Assembly: GCA_039619475.1 (NCBI GenBank)
Contig: CM077116.1
Location: 2,108,001-2,172,000, forward strand
Source: Icerya purchasi
Lineage: Eukaryota; Arthropoda; Insecta; Hemiptera; Monophlebidae
Length of the DNA: 64,000 nucleotides
Direction of reading: 5' to 3'
The position numbers and the translations under genes were made by a program. The notes below the pieces were generated by a model, which saw only the letters and a list, made by a program, of their open reading frames with translations, was not told the DNA's origin and ran no database searches. Of the stretch, positions 25,591-36,365 are shown one piece after another (position 1 is the stretch's first letter; the number at the start of each line of letters is the position of its first letter).

Positions 25591-28500
25591 GGGCGATGCT
25601 AATTCCCGGACGTTTGTTTACATTTGACGTATTTTGAAAAGTCGTGTTATTCGAATACATTAGTGACGTCATCACGATTAAAGTATTCCACAGTTTTATG
25701 TCCTGCTTTAGTTTTTTTCTTTGTTTGGATATTATTAATTTTTTGGAATACGTAAAAAAGGATCTGTTGCAACGTGAAGCAATTTCCATCATTTTTGACG
25801 GAAAACATCTTTTTGTTCCTGTTTAAAATGTTTATGTTCTATGTATTCCTGTTGTTTTTGAATAGCGAATTTAATGTTGTACTCCATCTTTTTAAGAAAA
25901 TTTCTGAAGTTTGTGAAATATTTTGAAACAATGTAATGTGCTCTATATAAAAATTTGTTAAAAAAGTTCATAAGAATTAAAAACATCTTTGAAGTTGTCA
26001 GATTAATTGTTTATTGTAGTCTTAAAAAATTCCAAACACTATTTTGGTCTTTAAAAATTCTGGGTGAACTTCAGCTTTAAAACATGTTCGTGATAAAAAT
26101 GACAGAAAAAAAAAAAGGCAAAACCCGAACATTTTTAAAATACCGTGATAACATTGCATTTTAAGGAAAAAATAACAAAAAATCAAATATAACGTATAAT
26201 GATAATCGGCAGTACTGCTGTCAATAAATAATGATGAAATGAATCAAAACGCATTTTAAAATTACAGTTACGTTACTGTTACCAACATGCTTAGGCTGGT
26301 GGTTATAACTAACTGTAAGGAATTACTTTAGAATTACCTTTTTTAAGGAACATTACAGTACACAAAGAAAAAGTTACGAGTAAACTTATTATATTCATAA
26401 TTTGATGTTGCACAGTGAACTGAAATTCAAACTTATATTTGAATTACAACTTCACAACATAATCTATATAAAGTAAAATGATACAAAAAACGCCGACTGG
26501 TTTCGGAAATCAGCACTTTTTTAAATGTACTATTTTACTTTATATGAATTGTGTTTTACATTTTTATCAAGGTATCTAATTAAAGTAAAAAAAAAAAAAA
26601 AAAGAAAAAAAAAGGAAACATCTCATTATTTCATTCTAACTCGATTTTTTACTAAATCATTAAATTTATTAATTAAAAATGGTTACAGATTGAGAAAAAA
26701 TGTGAGACATACATTAAGATTTATGTTTTTCATATTTGATATATGGTTGAAAAGAAGTAAACACAAAATAATAAAGTTCAAAGAAAATTTAATGTCTGCT
26801 GAAAAAGAATATTTAAATAAATTATACAAATTAAAGATTCATTTATTTTACAATATGAATACCTAATGAAGGAAAATAATTTCTTACATACTGCAAATTT
26901 AAAGATGCTGAATAATTTTTGATATAAACACCATTGTAACCAAAAAATATGATTTAGTATAAATCTTAAACGCATATACACGGAAAAGTCAGTATGAAAT
27001 ATAACATTAAAACCACACATTAACTATTATTATCTTCTCTTTACCAGGTTGTTTCCAATATTATCTACCGATACAATTATTCCCGATTTTCAATTTGGTT
27101 TTCGTAAACACCATAACACTATAGAACAGGTTCACAGACTAACGAAGATTATTGAAAATAGCTTGGAAAACAAAAATATTTGTACGGCCGTGTTTCTGGA
27201 TGTCCAGCAGGCTTTCGATAGGGTACGGCATCAAGGATTATTGTATAAAATTAAACTTCTGCTTTCTCATTGCTATCTACTATTTAAATCGTATATACAA
27301 AAAAGATATTTTCGAGTGAAAATAGTCGATGAATACTCAGATATTTTTCCGGTATGAGCTGGGGTCCCGCAGGGGAGCGTTCTGGGTCCAATATTGTACC
27401 TAATCTACACGTCCGACTTCCCCATGCTGGATAATACAGAAATAGCTTTGAACGCGGATGACGCAGCCATCTTGGCCGTTGATAAGTGTGAAAACACAGC
27501 CACAGAAAAACTGCAGGAGTCACTTCGGCATGTGGAAACTTGGCTAAAACGATGGCGCATAGTAGTCAATGAAAGTAAGTCGACACATATTTCATTCTGA
27601 ACGCCTGCCAATCAAAATAAATAACGTCGTAATACCAAATGCCAATAACGTAAAATATTTAGGCTGCACTTAGACGCTAGGCTGACCTGGGGTACTCACA
27701 TTCAGAAAAAAATGGAGCATTTGAGGTTTAAAACTAGAACCACGTCGTGACTGTTAGCTAAGAGATTAGGCTTATCGTTAGACAATAAAACTCTATTATA
27801 TAAAATAGCTCTAAAGCCGATCTGGTTGTACAGTATACAGCTGTGGGGCTGCGCAAAAACATCGAACTTAAAGAAAATACAACGATATCAAAATAGGGTA
27901 CTGAGAACCATTACTGCAGCCCCCTGGTACGTCTCAAATTATACCCTCCATAATGACTTGAATGTCATGTGTGTGGAGGATGAAATCAAAAAACAAGCAA
28001 ATAAACATGTCGCCCGACTTAGCATTCATATGAACCCACTTGCTAACAATTTGCTGGATAACTCCGGTGAAATACACAGACTGTGGCGTAATAAGACTTT
28101 AGACCTTGTCCAGCCATTAAAAAGTTCAGAGGGAGTACTACTGAGTACTACCCCTCCACAAAACATTCTTTATCGCAATAAATTAATCGCTAAATGACAA
28201 CTAAAGTTGGTCAGTTGTGATGGGGGAAAAAAAAATAATAATAATTATTCGACACCAGGCAGATATAAAAGAACAAAAAATGAACCTAAAAATTATATAA
28301 AAAAGTTATCACAAATTAACTTGTTTTCCATAGCCATAAATGATAGTAGCGAGCAATAAAAAGCTACAAATGTTATACATAATTGTATATTAGTCTTGTA
28401 CTATATTAAAATTAGCAAAAAAAGTTCTGATTCAAACGAAGAAAAACGGGTAGTAAAATGTAAATATTGAATAATTTTCAAAATGAATCACTTGGCTTGC

Positions 28501-28611
28501 ATAATCATGGTCACCGTTATAGATGATGTTCTTCATTGATCAAAAACTACCAATCGTAATTTCACAAATTGACGTCACATGTGAACAAACGCCCGGGAAT
28601 TAGCATCGCCC
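25591..28611. mobile_element. Element bounded by inverted repeats, invaded by a Jockey LINE
   Basis: The left end (25591-~25640) reads GGGCGATGCTAATTCCCGG and continues; the right end (~28560-28611) is its reverse complement over about 55 bp with few mismatches. Weaker similarity may extend ~10 bp outward, so exact ends and target duplication are unclear. Such termini indicate a cut-and-paste DNA transposon or its nonautonomous relative. The interior holds no recognisable transposase; most of its right half is the Jockey fragment at 27040-28245. Confidence 0.55.
27040..28245 (+). pseudogene. Jockey-clade LINE, 5'-truncated reverse transcriptase pseudogene
   Basis: Blocks in order are FQFGFRKHHNTIEQVHRLT (27075 on), FLDVQQAFDRVRHQGLLYK, a stop at 27355, then AGVPQGSVLGPILY, LNADDAAIL (the FADD active-site block with Asn in place of Phe/Tyr), the thumb segment VNESKSTHISF with a stop, and from 27826 YSIQLWGCAK...IQRYQNRVLRTI. 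This order and wording match Jockey ORF2. Two in-frame stops and a frameshift between 27600 and 27800 inactivate it. An A-rich tail follows at about 28226-28250. The copy lacks the endonuclease half. Confidence 0.85.
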
Positions 28612-28621
28612 TGTTTAAATA

Positions 28622-30990
28622 GCCCAGATACAGACGGCATCCCTCTCCTTGTCCTCAAGAACCTCTCTGAGTTAGCATTCAAAACCCTTTTGTCAATCTA
28701 TAATTGCTTCCTGTACACTTTTGCAACTCCATCACTTTGGAATTCCCTATTCCGAAAAAGAAGCCAACTCCTTCCATCCAATTTCTTTAGCCTCGTATTT
28801 AAGAAAACTTTGTGAATACATGATTAATAAACGCCTAGTCTGGTGGCTAGAATATAATAATGTACTTCCAAATAATATGTTTGGTTTCCGTTTTGGCCTT
28901 GGTGCCACTGACTGCATATCGCTTTTCCTTTTTGATATCTATAAATCATTCATTCACAGGAAATTTACCATCGCCGAATTTGTTGATGCCACCTCTGCCT
29001 TTGATAACGTTCACCTACCTTTTCTATAGAATAAAATGCTTTCCATTACCCTCTTGAGTTTACTACCTTAATTATCTATCTTTTCCGGAATAGAAAAATT
29101 CGTCTTTCTACTCCTTTCTTCGACGGAGCCAGATCAATTTTTCGAGGTCTTCCGCAAGGATCGTGCTTGAGTCCTACATTTTTCAACATTTACTTTCACA
29201 GTTTTGCTACTCTTAACATTCCTTCTAAGTCCTTATTCTTCACTGACGATATTCTATTCCTCCTCTAATAATCTTTCTTCTGCCAATGAGGAGCTCAATT
29301 CCTCCCTGGCTATTTTGGAATTATCGTTGTCTTCTCTTCATCTTTCTATTTCTCCTGAGAAGTTTGTATCTGTAGTTTTTACATTTCGTCCTTTTAACAG
29401 TTTCTTAGTTAACCTTTTCCTGTGTCAACTCCCTTCGACTCTCGAGAGATTAAATTTCCTAAAAACGTTGTCTCCCCCCGAAAATGGGGTGGCGATCAAT
29501 ATATTCTTCTCATACTTTATAGATCCATTATTCTTTCTAAATTTGACTATTGTTCTTTTCTTTATGCCAGTGCTCCCAAATCCCGCCGTACCAAACTTGA
29601 TCGCATCCAAAACTCTTGTCTTCGCCTCTGTATTGGTGTTCTGAATTCTTCTCCAACTCCAGCTCTCCTGACCGAAACTGGCTTCCTTCGTTTATTTATT
29701 TGAATACTTCATTTTGGTGAAAGATTTATGATTAAATATCTTCATATTCCTCACTCGAAACTCGTGAATTCCTATCAATATATTTTGGGCAATTGGCATT
29801 TCTCTCCACAAAAAATTCCAATTTTTTCGCACATCTCCTCTGGACTTGTCCTATTCTCTCACTTTATCCTCTCCTATAACAAATCCCCGTACTTCATTTA
29901 CAACTTCTTAGAACTGTTGTTTTCTCCTAAGCTATTTTCTGTTCCCTCTAACATTAAATCTCTTCTATTTCCTATAATACATAACGAATTTAACCGAACT
30001 CTACACTCACTCTTTCCAGCTCACAGCACGGTTTTTATGGATGGCTCAAAATCTGCTTCAGGTGTCAGAGCTACTTTTATTCTCCTTGATATCAACTATT
30101 CTAAGTCTTTTCAACTCCCTTCCTTTTCTCCTATCTTTTTAGCCGAATCCATGGCTATTTTACGTGCTATCCTTTTTATATCCTTAACATCCAATTTATC
30201 GAAATTCGTCATATGCTCTGATTCGAAAAGCGTTTTATTAGCCGTCTCCCTTCCCTAAATCCTCTTCAGATCCTATTATTCTTTATATTCGTTCCTTAAT
30301 TTATAATTTATTAATATCCCGTTCTATCCTAATTAACCTGCTCTGGATTACGGGCTACTGCGGCATCGTTGGTAACGATCTTACCGATTCTTTGGCATGT
30401 CTCGCTGCAGTAAATAGCTGTTTCATAGATAGATTCCTCTCCCAATGTCTTTACCCTCTCTCTTATCGATTTCACCATGACTTTTGGACTGATCTTTATC
30501 CGTCTCTTTTCTCCAATCCTAACTCCTTTTAATACAACCCTCCCCATCCACTTCTTCCTGGTTTAATAATTTTCCTTGCATCAGCCATTTTGTTATTTCT
30601 TCCATAATTCGCCTCTGCTTTAATCACAGTCTGCTTCCTGCCTCCCTCTTTCGTTTTAATATTGTTCGGTCTCCCTTGTGTCCCGTCCATCCTCCTACCT
30701 TAAATTTGACTTGTGATGTAAATTACCTTCATTCGAATGCTCTTCTATCTCCTCGGAACGCGCAGTCCTTTATTCTGATTTTCTTGGCCTTGGCCTCCCG
30801 ACTCCTTACATTCTTGCTCTTCCTTCACCTTCTATTATTCCTGTATCGGCTACCTTCATTTCTTCTGTTTCTAATCGCTTCCTGATAAAATTTACAATTC
30901 CCTACGTTTCATCATTCTGTTAGTCCTTTGTGTTAGGTAAATGTCTTGTGTTGACGCGCCCAAGGAGAAAGAAAAGAAAAAAACAAAACA
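28622..30990 (+). pseudogene. LINE with reverse transcriptase and RNase H (family A, longest copy)
   Basis: The reading begins DGIPLLVLKNLSELAFKTL, then NSFHPISLASYLRKLCE, FGFRFGLGATDCIS, DATSAFDNVHLP, FRGLPQGSCLSPT, FFTDDILF and the WGGD/SKFDYCSFLY block. An RNase H follows (FMDGSKSASG, FLAESMAIL, VICSDSKSVLLA, then WITGYCGIVGNDLTDSLA). It ends with degenerate C-terminal frames and an A-rich tail near 30960-30990. There are multiple stops and frameshifts. RT plus RNase H places it near the I/R1/LOA group. Its 5' junction lies a few bases after the inverted-repeat end at 28611. Confidence 0.8.
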
Positions 30991-31156
30991 TACTGATGTC
31001 GCGTTAGACAACAAAGTAGCTGTTTGTATAATAAAATTATATGATACCTAACTCATTCTTTTTCAATGATAGAAGCCATAGAATCTTTTTGAGTCTTGAA
31101 GATCATTCGACATGTAATAACTGCAAGATATACACGAAACTGTAACCAAACAGTTA

Positions 31157-31930
31157 ATGGAGGTTTCTATACCAATTAATGAGGTAAATGATGACGCGGC
31201 AGCTGTAAAATTCGATCACACAGTTACTAAACCACCACATCCGTTAACGCCTGAAAGGACATCAGAGAAGCTCGAACTACCAACCTGCAAACAAAAAGAT
31301 CGACCTAACGTCGCAAGATGTTGGTACGAAAACTGCCAACCTGTAAGTTTCAACGGTACCACAACAAACCATAGTCGACGCTTTTATTCCCTTCAAAACA
31401 TTGTCCTGAAAAATATCGATGAAAGATAACTGCTAAGATGAAACCATTATATCATGATAATTAAAAAACTTTTATAATGAATTTTGGAGGGCTAAAAAAG
31501 TTTATTCCAAATGTAATTTCGGTAATTGAAAAGAAAACACTAGTATCTTTCTTTTCCGATAAAGAGAAAACATTTTTAATTATCCGTTTTCAATAGTCGA
31601 ATTAGAATCTCAACTAAATAAGATCAAAAATTCTGTTCCGGCAACAAATTCACTTCAATCGCTCGCGTAAAAATATCTTCCTCTTTCTGCTAAAAATTTC
31701 TTACCGCATACTTACAATCAAATCTGGTCTTCATCTTACCGCATTAGTAATTTCTGTTGTTAAATCAAACAAGCACCCCCTCTAAAAGTTATAGACCAAT
31801 TTCTCTAATCTCGGATATTTTCGAAACTCTGGAGAAAATGATGAATAGGTATTTCTATTTCATCCTAGAATCTCAAAAAAACCTATCTGCAATTTAGGTC
31901 GGTGGCCGAATATCAAAATCTGTTATTATG
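31157..31930 (+). pseudogene. LINE fragment: unassigned ORF then RT fingers block
   Basis: The 90-residue open frame at 31157-31429 is not recognised. From about 31640 the frame degrades into FLPHTYNQIW and then SYRPISLISDIFETLEKMMN (31775 on), the N-terminal block of LINE reverse transcriptases (SYRPISLL..LGK..E). Only this fragment is readable. The link between the first ORF and the RT block is a guess from adjacency. Confidence 0.45.
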
Positions 31931-32935
31931 AATCTTCTGAAGCCTCCAGTCGCTAGTGGTGGTACAAATGAGCAATTATCAAAGAATGTACCGACAGTTA
32001 TTATTGTCGCACGTACTGCCAGAAACTGAATTTGCAACTAATTTTTTGCCTGTAAAAATAGTCGATACCTAGCTGTCTGCCAATAACTTGTAAATATCAA
32101 ATCATGCTTGATATTTTTCGAGCGTTTTTCGACAATTCTCGAATTTGTATATTTAAGTACATTTATAGCGATTTTCGATTTTGATTACTTTTACTAGGCA
32201 AGAAGGAATGTTTTAAACGAAACTTCTCTAAAATCTGTATTTGCAATTCGATTGAAGAATTATTAATTACCGCCATCAGTGGGCGACATGTTTAATGATG
32301 TTTTTTTCATCGTACATGCGTATATTCTGCAATACATAGAATAATATTTTGAAAATGTTTCATTTTATATTTAGTTTATACTTCCTATTTTGAATTATCG
32401 ACATCTTCGATTTCGGCAGATATATTAATTTTTATATTATTTTTATCTTAATAAAACACAATTATGTATGCCAATATTGTATTAGAGCTGTCTTACACGA
32501 CCCCCTTCTGTGTGTTTTTCTATCTTACGATTTCATACATTACTTTCTTCGTGTCATTAAATCGCAAAAATTTACTTAATATTCACTTGAAAAACATTTC
32601 GAAAAAAACAGTTCCATTTTTTATAACTATTTTATTTTTCTGTTGTTAACAATTATGATTCATTTTTCACGTAACTTCAAACGAAATAGTTTCAGTAAAT
32701 GAATAAATGCATTTTGTCGCAAAGTTGTATATTTCTCATGATTTTTTTATTTTTTAATTTAATTATGTGCTCTCGTACCGCTTATAACTGCAGTGGCATT
32801 ACGTTACACCGAACAAATCAAATATTATAACCTGTTTAAAAGGCGGTTAGCACTCATGAAATTCGGAACCGATTTAACCTGCATTGGGTGATTGGATAGT
32901 AGGGCTATATCTAGTAGTTTATTCCTTGTTCTCCT
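31931..32935. other. Noncoding, no gene recognised
   Basis: AT-rich sequence without recognisable coding or structural content. Confidence 0.45.
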
Positions 32936-33275
32936 AAATTGATGCAGTGTTTAGCGCAGTGTTCAACCGTAGGAGTAACTGCTGCATTGCAAGAAATATG
33001 CTCATCCTGATGATGCAGTTGATCATGTGTTTTTCTAGTGTTCATCTCTTTCTGTGGGGCGTTTTGCATTCCTATTTATTGAGGCTTGGGCTTCCTACTC
33101 CTTATTATGTTTCTTATATCTTGTCCTTTCCTCCGCAAATTAATTATTTCTGCTGTTTATTCCTTTTTATGAAAGATTTCTGATCGGATTAAAATAGTAT
33201 AACCGACTTCTTCCCTCTCTATTTGTTTCTGAGTGAAAATCCTTGGGGCTGACGAGCACAAGTGGTTAAAAAAAA
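32936..33275 (+). pseudogene. LINE family A, 3' end only
   Basis: The frame at 32947-33183 reads LRLGLPTPYYVSYILSFP, closely resembling LPTPYCAWYILSFPS in the copy at 41888-42526. It is followed by a 3' end (LPSLFVSE, then GGGCTGACGAGCACAAG) and a short A-run. It is a 5'-truncated tail of the same family. Confidence 0.65.
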
Positions 33276-33399
33276 ATGCAGAGCAATGAGAAACTCCCTC
33301 AAAAATATGGATGTAGTAATCTGTTCCTTATGGAAAAGCGCCGACAAGTGAGTGTAAATATTTTCAATCTATCCGTACGGGATAGCTCAGTCTGGTATT

Positions 33400-34660
33400 A
33401 TCCGTTAGTTTATGATTTTCAAGGCTAGTGATAGAAGTAACACCACCAAATAGGTGAGCTGGAGGTATGTTGGGAAAGGAACAATTTGATGGATTATGTG
33501 CCGGTCTAATAACAGGTTTCGTTTTCATGATGAAACGAGTGGGCGCTCCAGATAAGACCTGTGTGGGAGAGGAATTTTAATTCTTCGTAATTTCACTGTA
33601 ACTATGGGCTTTAATGACTAAATTTTTATTCTTTATTTCAACCGCTTCCCGGGAGGTGACGTTCTCGTATACCGTGATTTTCTTAATGTTTTTCTGTACG
33701 AGGTACTGGAGATGATCGATCCATGGCTAAATGTTCGCCATGACATAAAGCACAGATCGAGATGTGTGAAGCCGTGGGACAATGGTTAGTGCCATGTCTC
33801 TCTGTACATCTAGCGCATCTAGGTTTACTAGTTGGCCTTAACATGTTCGTAACGGAAGGCAGTTGTAACATTGAAGAGGTCGGCGAACACTTGGTTCCAC
33901 AGCGAACCTTGTTTTATAAATGTAGACGTATTGAGGAAACCGGGACCCTTGAAATTTAATCTCAATTAGCGGAATGGGGATGAGGCCGTCGGGGGGCTTC
34001 TTATGAAGTCTTCTAATGCCATTAATAGTGCACTGTGTTTCGAAACCATCCAAGATATCATCATCAGCCATTTTAGCGCCAATATTTCTGATAATTTCAA
34101 ATCTGTGTGTTAAATTACTAGAAATTAATGCTTTTAAATTATTTTTCCTTTAAAATCGGAGAAAGTAAAAGGAATTAGCCGCCACTAAGGAAGAAAACTT
34201 TAAGCGAAGTCGGTTTTTTTCTACGTATGTAAATTCTTTGATACCATGGGTTTTGTTGGAAATTAATTTCGAAACTGCTACCATTGATCGTGTCCGGCGT
34301 TATGGAATCGGAGAGCTTAATTTCTTTAAGTGGATCCGCCGCACTGGGAGATTCGGCAGTTTACGCTTGTTAATCGAATTCAACTCGAACGAATGAACTT
34401 TCTTAGTGATAGATGATTTATTCCGACTATTATTGGCGGAGGCCGGTGACGGGCCCCCTTTCGAGGCACTCATCGAAGTGCCTGACTCGAATAGAATTAC
34501 TATCTAATTAGTAGCCGAATAATCGAAGAAATTAAGATTAAATCGGCAGCGTAGCGATTGTTAGTCGAGATAAGAAAATAAAAACGGTCACGCCGATAGA
34601 CCGACGAACGAACTGCGGAACTAACTTAACGCGATAAACACAACAGTACGTACACAATTG
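33400..34660 (-). pseudogene. LINE ORF1 (gag) with zinc knuckles, plus 5' UTR
   Basis: On the minus strand a start ATG at 34473 opens MSASKGGPSPASANNSRNKS. After frame breaks, 34071-33838 reads DDILDGFETQCTI and RRLHKKPPDGLIPIPLIEI. It then continues through PLQCYNC and RCARCTERHGTNHCP with CALCHGEHLAMD, the CCHC zinc-knuckle region of Jockey-group ORF1. The C-terminal VTSREAVEIKNKN block is readable to about 33400. Upstream (34474-34660) lies a GC-richer stretch resembling a LINE 5' UTR. ORF1 proteins bind the element RNA. At least two frameshifts disrupt this copy, and no ORF2 follows it. Confidence 0.75.
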
Positions 34661-34979
34661 ACTAAAAAAAAACCTAACGTGAAAAAAAGAATTAAGGATC
34701 AGATGTATTATATTTAAAGTAGAATTTAAGTTTAGACTACACAGTATGTATAAGGTGAATATAATGTAATAAACGGCGAAGACATTGTGATTTATAAATA
34801 AACGATATAATTATGTTGGAAATTCACAGACGAGCCGAGGCCTTGTGGAACTCACAAATTATTTTAAACAGAAAAAAAAAGGATTTGAAAAAATTATGAT
34901 AAGATTATTTCAAACATGTTGTTTGATCGACTTCAATACTCTACAGTACAGAAAATTTAACAATTACACAAGGTAAATA

Positions 34980-35500
34980 TACAGGGATGATATTTTATGA
35001 TGTGGCAAAAGCCTTTGACACTATACGACATAAATTAGTTTCGTATAAAATGATAACCAGTGGGTTCCCAAAATATTTTATTAAACCAGCAAGCAACTAT
35101 TTAACTAACAAATGTTTCATTGTGAAGAATGGGAATTCGAAATCTATTTTAAAGACTGTGTTAACTGGTGCCCCGAATTTATGTGTGAAATTTTTCAAAA
35201 CAGAAAAACACAGAAATATCTATGTACGCGGATGATACTACACTTTGTTTTGTAGTTCATGTCGATTGCAGACGATTGGTAATAGCTAGAAACTAGTATA
35301 GTACATTAATATATTTTCCAAAATGGCGAATAAATATTAATCCAACTGCGGCTGAAGCCATATTTTTTTTTCAAGAAGGTCTTTGCTACCGAATAATGTA
35401 ACGGCAAATAATACTGCTATCGACAGGGGTAAGCAGATGTGGTACTGATAAGCGTCTAACATTTAATAAACATATTGAATATGTGGGCGTAGAAGGTAAT
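34980..35500 (+). pseudogene. LINE reverse transcriptase fragment
   Basis: The frame reads MIFYDVAKAFDTIRHKLVSYK (34987 on), the RT D-x-AKAFD block, then NYLTNKCFIVKNGNSKS, a short deletion after VLTGAP, and finally MYADDTTLCFVV near 35222, the YADD catalytic block in another frame. It is a Jockey-like fragment of about 500 bp, frameshifted, with neither end identified. Confidence 0.75.
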
Positions 35501-35689
35501 AGACGATATCAGCCATATACCCATTATCAATGTTAAATCGTATCTCAGTGTAAATAATATATTAATACTGTCGACTTGCAATTATTCGGATTTATTGGAC
35601 GGCCAGCTGGTCTGAATAGCAAAAAATCCGGATACGCCGAAGTTCAAGGTTAAATACTGTAAATTAAATGAAAAAATGAAAATTAATTT

Positions 35690-36365
35690 ATCCTATAAAA
35701 AAGTAAACATGAAAATTAACTTACTGTACATTAAATAGTTTTTAAAGAAATCTGTGTCTTTCGCTGCATTCTCTTCCGATTGAAGGGGCTCGTTATCCAT
35801 ATTTTCTTCAACTGGATCCTCGTTGAGTACCATGGCCACAATATCCTCATCTGCCGTTTCTTCGATCTTGTCGCTGCCCACCCGTTCTGTAACATCATCC
35901 GTATTATTTCACATCCTGGAATATTTTTTATTAGAGAAACAAGCTTCTCGTTGTCTTTTGAACTGCCCAAATCACATTTTTTGTCAATTTCATTCCATTT
36001 ATCACTGGCTTTATGATCTAATAATATTTTCCACGATCGCACTAATGCTATAGAATTAATCTCATCCCATCCTTCAAATAACCAAGTGATAGCATCAAGT
36101 ATATCAACTGATTTTAAAGCAACCTGATAGTCCTTATCATTTTCAACGCTTAATATTAGTCTGGTGAGAAGGCGGCGTCGATATATTTTTTTTTAAGGCC
36201 TTCAGGATTCCTTAATTCATAGGTTGGCAAACCGATGTAATGTTTGCCGGAAGAAACATTGCCTTCATATCACCATTTTGTAACTCCTCAGGTGCCGGAT
36301 TGGAGCGTTGTCGAGAATAAGGATTGCTTTTCTCGGTAACTGTTTGTCGAACATATGCTTCGCAA
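35690..36365 (-). pseudogene. pogo/Tigger (jerky-like) DDE transposase pseudogene
   Basis: Minus-strand reading from ~36340 gives LPRKAILILDNAP, a DDE-type second aspartate block, then FLPANITSVCQPMN and ILKALKKKYR. From ~36180 it continues RRRLLTRLILSVENDKDYQ and WDEINSIALVRSWKILL, and the tail DKWNEIDKKCDLG...IPGCE...TADEDIVAMV. This order (DNAPxHP, NxTxxxQPMDQG, then helix-rich C-terminus with TDEDIV) is that of pogo/Tigger transposases. Stops (for example in QPMN*GI) and frameshifts show it is dead. The N-terminal DNA-binding part was not found. Confidence 0.75.

Noticed and set aside
33378..33440. tRNA-like 5' half (GGGATAGCTCAGTCTGGTA)
   Set aside because: D-arm resemblance only; no anticodon arm, no B-box at the right distance and no acceptor stem.
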